From Sphingobacterium sp. UBA4616 (GTDB lineage: Bacteria; Bacteroidota; Bacteroidia; Sphingobacteriales; Sphingobacteriaceae): 64,000 bases of DNA. Made by a program: the position numbers and the translations under genes. Position 1 is the stretch's first letter. Every line of letters starts with the position of its first letter. This document shows positions 1 through 10,040 of this stretch, in pieces. Under the pieces are notes generated by a model that made no database searches, was not told where the DNA came from, and worked only from the letters and a program-made list of their open reading frames with translations. The DNA is taken from the NCBI GenBank assembly GCA_002386525.1, contig DGIS01000024.1, positions 1 to 64,000 on the forward strand. The letters are read 5' to 3'.

Positions 1-154
1 TATTGGTAGAGACAAGTTATAAAAAGTGCTCAAAAAACATAGATTATTGATAGACAGGAAAAAGAAGCTGTGGCAAAGGAATAATTCAATAATATTATTT
101 TGTAATCTCACTGGTAGACTTACCTGTTTTTGGGATACTTGCAGAGTTAGGTCA

Positions 155-1042
155 TTAAAGATGCTTTCCTATATGACCGACTAAAATTCTCCCATTTTGT
201 ATTTGGGAATTCCCTTCATGGAAATAAATCCTTCTATCATTGCTAAAAACATTATTATCGTCATAGCTAATTTTTAAATGTAACTCGCAATAAATGCGTT
301 CATTCTGTCCACCATGGTTCATAAAATCAAACGTCAAAACATTTTTCTTCTTAATATCTCCTTCAGGCGAAGCCGCTTGGCCATCGTGATCATATTGGAC
401 ATTAAATATATTTAGTGTGTTTAACCTGTGATATGGTGATGTTTTTGAAGTGGGAAACTTATCATTTAATTCGGATAAATGATGAATGACTTTCTTTATA
501 CATCCAGGGAATAACCTTCTTACACTAGTTTTGTTCCCTTCATGAAAAAATAAAGATTCAAAATACTTCTTACATTCATCAATAAAAAAATCTTCATTTC
601 TTGGATACAAGCTCAAAAAATATCTTCTGAATTTAAACCAGCCATCGATTCCATAGAGTAGTTGATATTCTGGCAGAATACTATCTATATAATTAAATGC
701 GATTAAGCCATAACATTCGTCTATATTATGGTTTGGGAGATAAACATCACGAATATCATCTATAGAGTCGTCAGTAGTTTGTAACTCCCAAATAATCCTT
801 AACTGCTGGATGACATCCCTATCTATGGGGGTGCCCCCAGGATTATTTAAAATATCATTAATAGTTATGTCTTCAAAAATTTCAATAGAATAAACAGCTG
901 TATTACAGAATATCTCATTCCCCGAGAATTCCTTTATTCTCCTCAAGTCTACAGCAAAATTTTCTATCTTTTTCTCTATTTCAACTTGCAAACTACCATT
1001 ATATTTAAAGCTTTCTGGAACAATAAAAAATCTCGCATTCAT
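155..1042 (-). CDS. Unknown protein, last gene of the methyltransferase/DUF262/AAA operon
   Basis: About 295 residues with no motif that I recognise. The reading frame is open further upstream from a TTG at 1096, but the first ATG (1042) lies 4 bp after the stop of the ATPase gene and begins MNARFFIVPE, so I prefer it. The protein is soluble-looking, with no signal peptide or membrane segment, and ends in a compact motif (ILVGHIGKHL) that looks conserved in character. Its tight position behind a DUF3696 ATPase and a DUF262 protein suggests a dedicated component of the same defence system. From memory, three-gene sets of this kind occur in the Menshen defence system, but I cannot verify homology. 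Its biochemical role is unknown. Confidence 0.75.
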   Translation of the reverse strand: MNARFFIVPESFKYNGSLQVEIEKKIENFAVDLRRIKEFSGNEIFCNTAVYSIEIFEDITINDILNNPGGTPIDRDVIQQLRIIWELQTTDDSIDDIRDVYLPNHNIDECYGLIAFNYIDSILPEYQLLYGIDGWFKFRRYFLSLYPRNEDFFIDECKKYFESLFFHEGNKTSVRRLFPGCIKKVIHHLSELNDKFPTSKTSPYHRLNTLNIFNVQYDHDGQAASPEGDIKKKNVLTFDFMNHGGQNERIYCELHLKISYDDNNVFSNDRRIYFHEGNSQIQNGRILVGHIGKHL

Positions 1043-1046
1043 ATGA

Positions 1047-2159
1047 TTATCGTGAAAGCTTAATGATTGAAGAAATGTCAATATCTTGTTGATCAAAAAA
1101 ACCAGCAGGCCAATGCCCTACTTTGCCATTTTCACTTATTTGCAGTTCAAAATGCCTAAATTCTTCATCAAAATAAAGAATATTAATATGAGAATTATCG
1201 ATTTCAATTTCTCTATTTAACGATGCCACCCGCAATCCGTTTAAGATATGTTCACTGTGAGATTCTATAAATACCTGGACCCCTGTTGACGCTACTTTAG
1301 AAAAAAATTCACTAATTCTAGATTGAGCTCTAGGGTGCAAATGAGCTTCAGGATTTTCAATAATTACCACTTCTCCTGGTTTTGCTATTAATCCAGTTAT
1401 AATAAGTGGAAGGATATAACTGTATCCAAATCCAATATTGATTGATTTATAAGTTTTTCCATCTTTTCGATTATTCATCAATAAACTCAGAACACTACTT
1501 TCTTCCTCCTTACCAATCAGACTTAAATTGGCACCATCTAATATATAATTTAGCCATTCCTCCGTCTGATTAAAGATAGAATAAGAATCGTTTCCCAAAT
1601 ATAGTTTTTCATCTACTGTCAAACCTAATTTCTCTGAATAAAATAAGGCGTTAATCGAAAATTCACCACGAGCACCGGTATGAATACTCTTTGGTATCGA
1701 ACTTTTTTCAACATATTTTTTTGGTCCTATCCTGTCAGCTGACACATAATGAATATTTTTGAAAAATTTTGAAATTTCTTTAAGGTCTACATTGGAATTT
1801 GTTACTTCTATTTTCGCTTTTAGTGTTAGATTATCCTTTTCATTTTCTTCAATGTGATATTGCACTCTCGTCTCATCTTTTAAGCTTATATCAAACCCGA
1901 TGTTAATTTCTCTTTGTGTTGTATAACTATTTTTAATATCAAAATAACCACCCAATTGTATATATGAACTATTCAAATAAATAGGCTGCTCCCCCTTTTC
2001 AATAATATTCCAATTTGACTGAGCAATAAGTAATATACACTGTAATAAAGTTGACTTACCTCTTCCATTTATTCCTGTTAATAGATTCAACCTATTGGTT
2101 TTAAAGTTAATTTCATCTTTAAAACATTTAAAATTCTCAAGAGTTATTCTTTCAATCAT
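1047..2159 (-). CDS. AAA/ABC-type ATPase of the DUF3696 (OLD-like) group
   Basis: A 370-residue SMC/OLD-like ATPase. The N-terminus (MIERITLENFKCFKD) is the usual first strand and helix of this fold. The Walker A motif GINGRGKST lies near residues 29-37. A signature-like region (NIGFGYSYILPLI) precedes the Walker B segment VVIIENPEAHLHP near 260-273, and the switch histidine is in FIESHSEHIL near 295-303. The C-terminus carries the WPAGFFDQQD motif typical of DUF3696 proteins. The gene overlaps the DUF262 gene by 8 bp and is followed 4 bp later by the next gene, so all three are probably translationally coupled. Such ATPases usually act as sensors or energy-coupling subunits in antiphage systems. 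That role here is inferred from context. Confidence 0.9.
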   Translation of the reverse strand: MIERITLENFKCFKDEINFKTNRLNLLTGINGRGKSTLLQCILLIAQSNWNIIEKGEQPIYLNSSYIQLGGYFDIKNSYTTQREINIGFDISLKDETRVQYHIEENEKDNLTLKAKIEVTNSNVDLKEISKFFKNIHYVSADRIGPKKYVEKSSIPKSIHTGARGEFSINALFYSEKLGLTVDEKLYLGNDSYSIFNQTEEWLNYILDGANLSLIGKEEESSVLSLLMNNRKDGKTYKSINIGFGYSYILPLIITGLIAKPGEVVIIENPEAHLHPRAQSRISEFFSKVASTGVQVFIESHSEHILNGLRVASLNREIEIDNSHINILYFDEEFRHFELQISENGKVGHWPAGFFDQQDIDISSIIKLSR

Positions 2160-3885
2160 TCCTATCTATAATTAAAATTTCTTCAGCCAAACGAAAACGA
2201 TCATCTACTTTAATTTTACTATTAGTTGACCTTGTAACGGCATCATAATAAACATCATTGTCTATTAAATTATCATAACCCTTCCTAAGATGATGAATAT
2301 ATTTGATAATATATTCATCAGACATCTTGGATACCGAATAACATATGGTTTCAAAAATTGCCATATTAATAGTCCCTCGAGTTTTTTCTGTTGGTATTCT
2401 GAAATTTTTATCTCCCCATATCCTGTGAGTCCATTCCATTACCCTTTTGAAATCAAATTTCAGCTTCTCTATTCTCTCATCGTCCCACATGTTGATTTCT
2501 TTCATTGCATTTTCAATAAACCCACTGATATTACCCTCGTATTTGTTTTTAAAATCAAAAAAATTAAACGCGATATACCTTAGAATCAGCTCTCTATCTT
2601 TCATTCTTATAGGACTTACACCATATGATATTGCTCGTTTAAAATATTCCTTTTCAGAAAGCTCTTTTAATAATCTCGTAGATTTCCCTATATATATACA
2701 ATTTCTAACCTCCTGTCTATTTAACTGTGTTCCACCGGTATTAATTCTATTAAATAGATCATATACGACTTCCATCGGAGTAGAAGGTTTTAATACGAAT
2801 ATATTCAATTTCTTATCCTCAAATTTTGTTTTCAAAATTTCTGGTAGCATTTCAAATGTAAAGCCATTATATTGAGGAATAGCATCAAGATCCGTTAACT
2901 TAAATTGATTTTTATAGAAAGATTCTAGGGTAGATGTTCTTTGCAATCCATCTATAATCATATATTTTGATTCTGCTGTATGGCCTTTTTTTTCAATAAT
3001 TTCATTTAAATAAATGAATGGAATTGGGAAATTAAGCAGTATAGATTCTATAAATTTAGATTTAGATCTGTCTTTCCAAACTAAATTTCTTTGGAAATCA
3101 GGTTGTGTAATAATCTTCTCTTTATCCTTCTGGCGTAAATATTCAAATACAGAAAACTGCTCTGAACTCATGTCTAAATCATTAAGAGTTGGTTCATATG
3201 GGTATATACTAGATTTAGACTCCTCAACAATATCTGTATCCAATTCTATAATTTCACTGTGAGGTTCAAATGATATATCAATAATATCAACCTCAATATT
3301 ATATTCCTTTATACCTGCATCGACAGACTCTTTCTCACTAATCGAACATTCGGTATCAGTCAAATGAAGGGTAAAATAAAAGAAAATTTTGTCTCTAACA
3401 TCCTTAATTTTATAGATGTTTATATAAGAAATAATGGGTAAGGGTATCTCCCTTAATAGAGTGTAAACTTTCGTATCGGTTAAAGTGTTAATATAAACCC
3501 TAGGTCCTTCTAATTGTCCTTGGTCTTTCACCTTGAAATGAATTATTGGATCCTTTTCTTTTACTTCTTGATATCGTTTCCTCCATAATATTGGCAATTC
3601 ATCTTTTTTTCTATACTCCAAGGTTGGCTCAATATATCTGCTATAAGAATTATCTAGATAATTAATCAAATTATGTCTAGAAAGGAATGAATCCACTTCA
3701 AAATAACGATCTCCAAAAAATTCTTGAATTTGATTATTTCGTTGTCCAACATACAGCTTGGCTTCACCATTTCCTCCACCTATCTTATTAGAAGGAACTA
3801 CAAAGGAATCAGCGACAGAAATTTTTTCAAGTACGTCTATTATAGAAAAAATCTCGTCTCCTAAAGTTATATTTTGTTTATCCAC
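2152..3885 (-). CDS. DUF262 domain protein with an extra N-terminal domain
   Basis: A 577-residue protein starting at GTG; the start G is shared with the preceding methyltransferase stop (TAGTG). The first ~240 residues match no family that I know. DUF262 begins near residue 242, with the substrate-loop motif QPDFQRNLVW. The ParB/Srx-like signature appears as IIDGLQRT near 311-318, where many family members have DGQQR, and LFNRINTGGTQL follows. DUF262 proteins (GmrSD, BrxU, SspE-like) are nucleotide-dependent nucleases or regulators in DNA-modification-sensing defence. I see no HNH/DUF1524 nuclease domain at the C-terminus, so nuclease activity is not evident. Genetic coupling to a DNA methyltransferase suggests that it responds to methylation state, which is inference. 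Confidence 0.85.
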   Translation of the reverse strand: MDKQNITLGDEIFSIIDVLEKISVADSFVVPSNKIGGGNGEAKLYVGQRNNQIQEFFGDRYFEVDSFLSRHNLINYLDNSYSRYIEPTLEYRKKDELPILWRKRYQEVKEKDPIIHFKVKDQGQLEGPRVYINTLTDTKVYTLLREIPLPIISYINIYKIKDVRDKIFFYFTLHLTDTECSISEKESVDAGIKEYNIEVDIIDISFEPHSEIIELDTDIVEESKSSIYPYEPTLNDLDMSSEQFSVFEYLRQKDKEKIITQPDFQRNLVWKDRSKSKFIESILLNFPIPFIYLNEIIEKKGHTAESKYMIIDGLQRTSTLESFYKNQFKLTDLDAIPQYNGFTFEMLPEILKTKFEDKKLNIFVLKPSTPMEVVYDLFNRINTGGTQLNRQEVRNCIYIGKSTRLLKELSEKEYFKRAISYGVSPIRMKDRELILRYIAFNFFDFKNKYEGNISGFIENAMKEINMWDDERIEKLKFDFKRVMEWTHRIWGDKNFRIPTEKTRGTINMAIFETICYSVSKMSDEYIIKYIHHLRKGYDNLIDNDVYYDAVTRSTNSKIKVDDRFRLAEEILIIDRND

Positions 3886-5420
3886 TATTTAGCAAACTTA
3901 GTAATATCCATTTGTTTTAATAAAGCTATCATCACATCTACCACGATGCTATTTCCAGCTTGTCGATATAATTGAGTATCGCTCACTACACGTTTAAAAT
4001 CGTCTGTAAATCCCATTAACCTTAAACACTCTTTTGGGGTCAGTTTACGGATCCGACCTTTATTGTGCGTAACGTAATTATCAACCCCAGCTCTATGCAT
4101 TTTATGCATTGATTGTAATAAGGGGCGTGCTACTTCGAGATCCGTTTTAGTACTTGTTTTAAAATTTTTTGTACCACCGGCCAATACATAATCTCTTACT
4201 TTGTCAGAAAGATAATATTTTTCTTCGACTTGATTAACATCAAAAACAAATTCATCAAAATCATTTCCAATAGTTTCGGCGTTTATTTCCGCGGGTTCAT
4301 AAATAAAATCACCGTGCCAATTAAACTGTTGATTGGCTTTTTGACAAAGCATAACTTCGCCATTAATCTGTGTGTAACGCTTATCTCGATTTTTTGTACT
4401 GGTAACAAATTTAACTCCTTTTTGCTTTAAATAATACTTAGAGTCAGTATAGTCTTCCAAAAAATCCTGCATAGTACGTTCCAGTGGGATAGGGCGAGGA
4501 AAAGTAAAATCCACATTGTGATCCTTAAAACCAATTACAAATATTCGTTCTCTGTTCTGAGGAATCCCAAAATCTCTACTGTTTAGTATTTTTGAGTGAA
4601 TTTTGTAACCAAGATCATTGAAGACGTTTTTTACGACTTCCCACGTACGGCCACCGTCATGATTAGTCAATCCCTTGACATTTTCATATATAAATACTTT
4701 AGGCTGTGTTTCCTGTACAATACGGGCATAATCGTAAAACAGTGTACCACGGATATCTTCCAGTCCCAGCCTCTTACCCACCATGGAAAATGCCTGACAT
4801 GGACTACCACCTACCAGTAGATCTATTTTTCCTTTATATTTACCTGCTTTAAAAGTAGTGACATCATTGTGCCATGCACTTTCTGCTATTTCGTAATTGG
4901 CATAATAGCTCTGTTTAACGTGCTGATCGATATCGCCAGCAAAAACAATTTCATGCTTCAAACCTAATCGATGAAAGGCATATTCAATAGCTCCTATACC
5001 ACTGAATAATGTACCTATCCTGACGGTTGAATTTGGATTTGAAAATTCACGCAGACGCCAGTCCAGCACCTCATCAAAAAGTTCCAATTCAGGAACAAGG
5101 CGGGAACTTTTGTTTATCTTTTTCTTTTTATTTGATTGATATTCTTCCAAACGATGTTTCATCAAAGATATTGCTTCCTCATTTTCTAAAAGTGTTTTCA
5201 TTATCTTATCTACCATCAACTCAAGTTTCATTTCCTTAAGATCTAGATCTAACTCTTTACACAATTCGGGAAGCTTTTTCGCATCAAAATTTCTTTTCCC
5301 ACTTTCCACTTTTGATAACGTGGAATTATCTACCGCTATTAATTTGGCAAGATCGCACAAAGTAATAACCTTGTTTATACGAGCTTCTCTTATAATCGTA
5401 CCGAACCTATTTTCCATCAT
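3885..5420 (-). CDS. DNA cytosine-5 methyltransferase with N-terminal helix-turn-helix
   Basis: About 511 residues from the first ATG at 5420; an upstream in-frame TTG at 5504 is less likely. Residues ~1-65 form a Cro/C1-type helix-turn-helix (TLCDLAKLIAVDNSTLSKVESGKR). The C5-methyltransferase core follows: motif I TLFSGIGAIEYAF near 136, motif IV GGSPCQAFS with the catalytic cysteine near 202, motif VI ENVKGL near 244, motif VIII QNRERIFVIGF, a target-recognition region, motif IX RKLTPKECLRLMGF and motif X RQAGNSIVVDV. It transfers a methyl group from S-adenosylmethionine to cytosine C5 in a recognition site that I cannot deduce. It protects host DNA from the divergently encoded restriction genes. 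The fused helix-turn-helix suggests autoregulation, as in M.SsoII/M.EcoRII-type enzymes. Confidence 0.95.
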   Translation of the reverse strand: MMENRFGTIIREARINKVITLCDLAKLIAVDNSTLSKVESGKRNFDAKKLPELCKELDLDLKEMKLELMVDKIMKTLLENEEAISLMKHRLEEYQSNKKKKINKSSRLVPELELFDEVLDWRLREFSNPNSTVRIGTLFSGIGAIEYAFHRLGLKHEIVFAGDIDQHVKQSYYANYEIAESAWHNDVTTFKAGKYKGKIDLLVGGSPCQAFSMVGKRLGLEDIRGTLFYDYARIVQETQPKVFIYENVKGLTNHDGGRTWEVVKNVFNDLGYKIHSKILNSRDFGIPQNRERIFVIGFKDHNVDFTFPRPIPLERTMQDFLEDYTDSKYYLKQKGVKFVTSTKNRDKRYTQINGEVMLCQKANQQFNWHGDFIYEPAEINAETIGNDFDEFVFDVNQVEEKYYLSDKVRDYVLAGGTKNFKTSTKTDLEVARPLLQSMHKMHRAGVDNYVTHNKGRIRKLTPKECLRLMGFTDDFKRVVSDTQLYRQAGNSIVVDVMIALLKQMDITKFAK

Positions 5421-5655
5421 ATTGACAATATATGCCAAACTTATGGAATCCTCTCCACAAGTGCAAATCGATTTGCCAGAAAAGTTAGTAATTTTTATTA
5501 ACAATCTATTTTCCAGTCATAAAAAATTACGTAATAAATCATTTACCCGGAAAATATGTTGAAAACTTCTTGGCAAGCTCAGACAATTAAAAATTAAACA
5601 AGTCTCATATACTCAGGAGGCCTAAATTTAGTAAAAATTTTCTTCAGCGGCGACG

Positions 5656-5671
5656 TTACGGTTTACCGTAA
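5656..5671. promoter_or_regulatory. Perfect palindrome between the divergent restriction-modification operons
   Basis: TTACGGT and ACCGTAA form 7-bp perfect arms separated by TT. The site is in the 352-bp gap between the methyltransferase start (5420) and the GHKL ATPase start (5773), which otherwise holds no gene. It is the obvious candidate operator for the methyltransferase's own helix-turn-helix domain, which could balance expression of modification and restriction. A 10-bp palindrome (GTTAATTAAC, 5746-5755) lies just before the ATPase start. Regulation is inferred; only the symmetry is directly seen. Confidence 0.5.
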
Positions 5672-5772
5672 ACATAACTCTCAAAAATCTAATAATTTCA
5701 CAATTAAGTTATTTTAAAAAACAACTAAAATTTCTTATATTGGAAGTTAATTAACCTCACTTATTTGATTTT

Positions 5773-7218
5773 ATGAAAGCAGAGACTGCCCGGCCCAGCG
5801 CTAGAGCAACTATAAATTCTTACAGAAGTTTTGGATACAACCTATCGACTGCAATCGCTGATATACTTGATAACAGTATTTCAGCAGGAGCAACCGAAAT
5901 TTCGATCAACTATAAATGGAAAGGAAAGGAGTCTTATATCAGTATATTGGATAATGGTAATGGAATGTCCACACAGGAACTGGTACAGGCGATGACACCA
6001 GGAAGTAAAGATCCTGAACACGAACGTGTCCCCAATGATCTGGGGCGTTTTGGAATGGGTCTGAAAACGGCTTCTTTTTCGCAATGCAAACAGCTGACCT
6101 GTGTAACCAAAAAAGACAATTTAATTACGAAAAGATGCTGGGATATCGATTTTATCAATCAGGAAGATGAATGGATCTTATTGGACAGGATAACGGATGA
6201 GGACTTTCTTATCCCTTTTGAAAAACTGAATTCAGGAACACTTATTTTATGGGAAAAGCTAGACCGAATAGTCGGAGAAGCAGAAATGACAAACGAGTAT
6301 GTAAAGGATGCCTTTTATGCTGAAATGCGTATTGTAAGGGATCATCTCAGCATGGTATTTCACCGCTTCATTGAATCAAAAAAGATTAAATTTCTATTTC
6401 AGAACGAGCTGGTCCCTCCTCTCAATCCATTTTTACTTCATCTCTCAACCAAACCCGAAATGGGAATACCCGAACAGGTAAATAGGGCTATGGTCACTTA
6501 TTTTATATTACCGCATATGTCATTAATCAGCAGGACGGAATATGATATGAGCGGAGGCCCCTTGGGCTGGCATCATAATCAGGGTTTTTATATATACCGT
6601 GCCGACAGATTATTGGTGGCAGGAGATTGGCTTGGACTGCAGAAGAAAAGGGAATATGCCAAACTGGCTAGAATAGCAATCGATATCCCCAATAGTGAAG
6701 ATTTTGACTGGAACTTAGATATAAAAAAATCTACCGCAACACCGCCTATCCATATCAGAAAAGATTTGCAGCGAATAGCATCGATAGCCATAAAGAAATC
6801 TGCAAAAATATACAACTGGCGAGGACAAAAAAGCTTCGACGGTTCCTTTGACGAACATATTGAAACTTTATGGACCGATGAAAAAAACCGCGAGGGCGTC
6901 ATGAAATATCGAATAAACCGTAAACACCCCGCCGTAAAGGCAATATTGGACACAGGAAACAAGATGATAGTAAAAGCGCTCAAATTGCTGGAAGACAACG
7001 TCCCGATTCAGCTGATTTTACAAAATCAGAATGAGGATCCCTCTTTTCATGAACTGGAAAAACAATACGAAACACCAAGTGATGAACTCATTGGACTTGC
7101 GGTCGAACTATATACAATATATGCTGCCCAGGGTATACCTGAACCACTTGCTCGGCAACAGATCATGTCTTCCACTCCTTTTAATTTATTTCCACTTATT
7201 AACGACTATTTAAAATGA
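5773..7218 (+). CDS. GHKL ATPase, MORC/MutL-like, of a Z1-type restriction system
   Basis: A 481-residue protein with an N-terminal HSP90/MutL/histidine-kinase ATP-binding fold. The N box is ADILDNSISAGA (about residues 27-38), G1 is LDNGNGMS (about 58-65), and G2 is GRFGMGLKTASFS (about 92-104), in the form typical of MORC-like proteins. The C-terminal half has no recognised domain. The gene overlaps the Z1 helicase gene by 4 bp (ATGA), so they are translationally coupled. MORC/MutL-like ATPases have been described in bacterial restriction operons with Z1 helicases, PD-(D/E)XK, AIPR and Vsr proteins. They are thought to form ATP-gated clamps on DNA. That mechanism is inferred from the family. 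Confidence 0.92.
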   Translation: MKAETARPSARATINSYRSFGYNLSTAIADILDNSISAGATEISINYKWKGKESYISILDNGNGMSTQELVQAMTPGSKDPEHERVPNDLGRFGMGLKTASFSQCKQLTCVTKKDNLITKRCWDIDFINQEDEWILLDRITDEDFLIPFEKLNSGTLILWEKLDRIVGEAEMTNEYVKDAFYAEMRIVRDHLSMVFHRFIESKKIKFLFQNELVPPLNPFLLHLSTKPEMGIPEQVNRAMVTYFILPHMSLISRTEYDMSGGPLGWHHNQGFYIYRADRLLVAGDWLGLQKKREYAKLARIAIDIPNSEDFDWNLDIKKSTATPPIHIRKDLQRIASIAIKKSAKIYNWRGQKSFDGSFDEHIETLWTDEKNREGVMKYRINRKHPAVKAILDTGNKMIVKALKLLEDNVPIQLILQNQNEDPSFHELEKQYETPSDELIGLAVELYTIYAAQGIPEPLARQQIMSSTPFNLFPLINDYLK

Positions 7219-10040
7219 AAAATGTGTTAGAGAGCGCGAGAACAATCGCCCACGTCCTGATAAATCATCATGATGGAGAAATCACTGATCAGATTATTCT
7301 TGATGCCATAGAGAAAACCAAACCCATGTTCATTGATAATCAGGACAATTTGGTCTTTAAAGAACTTTTTGAAATCTTGCATGCCGATTTTAGTGTCGGC
7401 AAAGGGAACATCACAGAATTGCACGACAACATAGAACCCTGGTTGAAATCGGTCAAAGCAGATATTAAGTTTGAACTATGGAATAGATATAAGTTGAATC
7501 TCACAAAGTCAGACCCGTCTTTTCCGATCAATGATCTGGACGATTTTACAGATAAGATATTGGATAAATGTGTAAACCCCAAACAGGCCGGGAGCTGGGA
7601 CAGACGTGGTATGGTCGTTGGCCATGTGCAGTCCGGAAAGACAGCGAATTATGTAGGGCTAATCAATAAGGCAACAGATGCAGGATATAAAGTTATTATT
7701 GTGCTTGCGGGAACCATAAGCTCGCTAAGGCGACAGACTCAACTGCGTCTTGATTCGGGATACATCGGAAGAAGTAGCTCTGCTTTTATCCGGAACAAAG
7801 GAGAGAACAAAATTATTGGCGTGGGAAACTACAGGGCCGAAACGGAGATCTATTCGTTGACTTCCTCCTATTATTCGAAGCAGGATGAGGGCGATTTCAA
7901 TCAAGCGATTGCCAATCGACTGAATATCCCTATCGGCAAGAATCCAGTTGTGTTTGTAATCAAAAAAAATAAGGGTATTTTAGAGAATCTGATCGACTGG
8001 TTTTCAAACAATGAAAATACACGCACAATAGACGGATATCCTGTTTTATTTGATGTACCCGCATTAATAATAGATGACGAAGCGGATGCCGCGTCAGTTA
8101 ATGCATCCAAATCCATTGAAGAAATAAAAACCATAAACCGGCTGATCAGAACGCTAATTACACTGTTTAATCAAAACACTTTTATTGGCTATACGGCGAC
8201 TCCATACGCGAATCTATTTATTCCGCAGGAATATAATGAACAAGCGGAAGCGATTATAAAAAATAAAAAATACAAGATCGGAAAAGACCTCTTCCCGAAT
8301 GATTTTATAATAAATATTAAAGCGGCCAATAATTATATCGGGGCTGCTAAAATATTCGGTCTGGAAGATGGAAACGAACATATAAACGAGCCCTTGGATA
8401 TATTTCGAAAAATAGACGATTACGATCCACCATTCTTCAAAACAATAAACAAATCCAATCGAGATCAGCTGCCAGAGGAGTTACCAGAGAGCCTCGAGAC
8501 AGCCATGCTTTCCTATATTTTAACCTGTGCAATAAGAAGGCTAAGAGGACATGACAGAAAGCACAATTCCATGCTCATTCATGTAGCACTTTTAGTAAAG
8601 TGGATCGATAGAGTGGCTTATCTGGTCAATGACAAACTTCGGAGCTTTAGCGACCGTATCCTCAGTGAAGATGAAGACATTATCGATAGACTCAAAGCTA
8701 TCTATATTCGGGACTTTATACCAACAACACGAAATATTCTCGATGCATTGGATTATAAGGATGTACGCATTGAGGAGCATACATGGGAATGTGTTAAAGC
8801 GCAACTAAAAGCCGCTGTTCAGAAAATTGAGGTAAGAGCAGTGCATGGCACCAAATCTCTTCAGAATTTAGATTATCATAATATCGAAGAAATAGACTAT
8901 GACCGCTATGAAAATGGTCTGTCTGTTATAGCTGTCGGCGGAAGCCGACTGTCGAGAGGTATTACACTCGAAGGTCTTTCAATAAGCTATTATATCAGAA
9001 CGACCAAAATGTACGACTCTTTAATGCAAATGGGCCGTTGGTTCGGTTATAGACCAGGCTATGTGGATTTATGCAGAATATTTACAACGGAGGAAATTTT
9101 CGGATGGTTTACCCATATTACAATGGCAACAGAAGAAATGCGAAATGATTTTGACGAAATGACCGCATTACACAAACGTCCCAAAGATTTCAGATTAAAA
9201 GTACGCAACCATCCTGGATTGTTAACAATAACAAGTTTGGCCAAACTCAATTTTTCAAAGAACATTGAAATATCATTTGCGGGATCAAATATCCAGACCT
9301 ATCAACTTCTGAAACAGAAGCAAGCCATCACAAGCAATTTTAAAAGCTTCAAAGCGTTGATAGAAAAGTTAGGTTTTCCTAAGGAAGAAAATATAACAAG
9401 ATTGAAAAATGGAAAATTGAGATATTTCCTTTACAGAGATGCTCCCGTTGAAGAACTATGTGCCTTTCTAGATTCTTTTATAACCGAACAGCCCACCTTA
9501 AAAAATGCTGCCATTACCGATTATATCCAGGCGCAAAGGGAATGGAAAAATATAAAAGAATGGAATATCGGTATTATTTCTAATACCGATAGCGAAGTTT
9601 TCATTGATTACAAAGGAGGAGCACAAAAGAATGAAAAAGCTCCTAACGAGAATGTAAAAACATATGAACTGGAAATCGGAAATAATAAATTAACTATTGG
9701 ATGTTCTGTTCGTAACCAACAATACGAAAGAGATTCAGCCAGCTACTACATCTCGCGCAATCAGATTGATGGTACCGCGGAACGGGGAATCGATCTAGAT
9801 TCTAACGCGAAAACCTTAAAAGAAATAAAGAAAGAGCGAGCCGCTGAGAAAAAAGGACTTCTTCTAATTTATTCCCTAGATGGTCGAGCTGCACCCGGTG
9901 CCTATGATGAACTACCCATTATCGGATTCAGTATTTATTTTCCAAATATTGAACATGAAGAAAAGGTGAGTTATACCGCTACAATATATGATAGTCTTAA
10001 TGATTCTCCGATGGAGGACGATGATAATGAGGAGGAATAA
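7215..10040 (+). CDS. Z1 domain SF2 helicase/translocase-like protein
   Basis: A 941-residue superfamily 2 ATPase. The Walker A/motif I is GHVQSGKTANY (about residues 135-145), the DEAD-type motif II is IIDDEADAAS (about 286-295), and motif III is GYTATPYANL. The hallmark Z1 block GGSRLSRGITLEGL ... QMGRWFGYRPG is near 573-615. The Z1 domain is shared with the ATP-dependent CglI restriction system of Corynebacterium, where the helicase-like subunit drives cleavage by a separate nuclease. Here the nuclease is probably the next gene. The long C-terminal region (~650-941) has no domain that I recognise and ends in an acidic tail. It is the third-largest gene of the window and looks intact. Confidence 0.93.
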   Translation: MKNVLESARTIAHVLINHHDGEITDQIILDAIEKTKPMFIDNQDNLVFKELFEILHADFSVGKGNITELHDNIEPWLKSVKADIKFELWNRYKLNLTKSDPSFPINDLDDFTDKILDKCVNPKQAGSWDRRGMVVGHVQSGKTANYVGLINKATDAGYKVIIVLAGTISSLRRQTQLRLDSGYIGRSSSAFIRNKGENKIIGVGNYRAETEIYSLTSSYYSKQDEGDFNQAIANRLNIPIGKNPVVFVIKKNKGILENLIDWFSNNENTRTIDGYPVLFDVPALIIDDEADAASVNASKSIEEIKTINRLIRTLITLFNQNTFIGYTATPYANLFIPQEYNEQAEAIIKNKKYKIGKDLFPNDFIINIKAANNYIGAAKIFGLEDGNEHINEPLDIFRKIDDYDPPFFKTINKSNRDQLPEELPESLETAMLSYILTCAIRRLRGHDRKHNSMLIHVALLVKWIDRVAYLVNDKLRSFSDRILSEDEDIIDRLKAIYIRDFIPTTRNILDALDYKDVRIEEHTWECVKAQLKAAVQKIEVRAVHGTKSLQNLDYHNIEEIDYDRYENGLSVIAVGGSRLSRGITLEGLSISYYIRTTKMYDSLMQMGRWFGYRPGYVDLCRIFTTEEIFGWFTHITMATEEMRNDFDEMTALHKRPKDFRLKVRNHPGLLTITSLAKLNFSKNIEISFAGSNIQTYQLLKQKQAITSNFKSFKALIEKLGFPKEENITRLKNGKLRYFLYRDAPVEELCAFLDSFITEQPTLKNAAITDYIQAQREWKNIKEWNIGIISNTDSEVFIDYKGGAQKNEKAPNENVKTYELEIGNNKLTIGCSVRNQQYERDSASYYISRNQIDGTAERGIDLDSNAKTLKEIKKERAAEKKGLLLIYSLDGRAAPGAYDELPIIGFSIYFPNIEHEEKVSYTATIYDSLNDSPMEDDDNEEE

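Noticed and set aside
5653..5675. Palindrome considered as a transcription terminator
   Set aside because: The stem is short, the loop is only 2 nt, and it lies between divergent promoters, so an operator is more likely.
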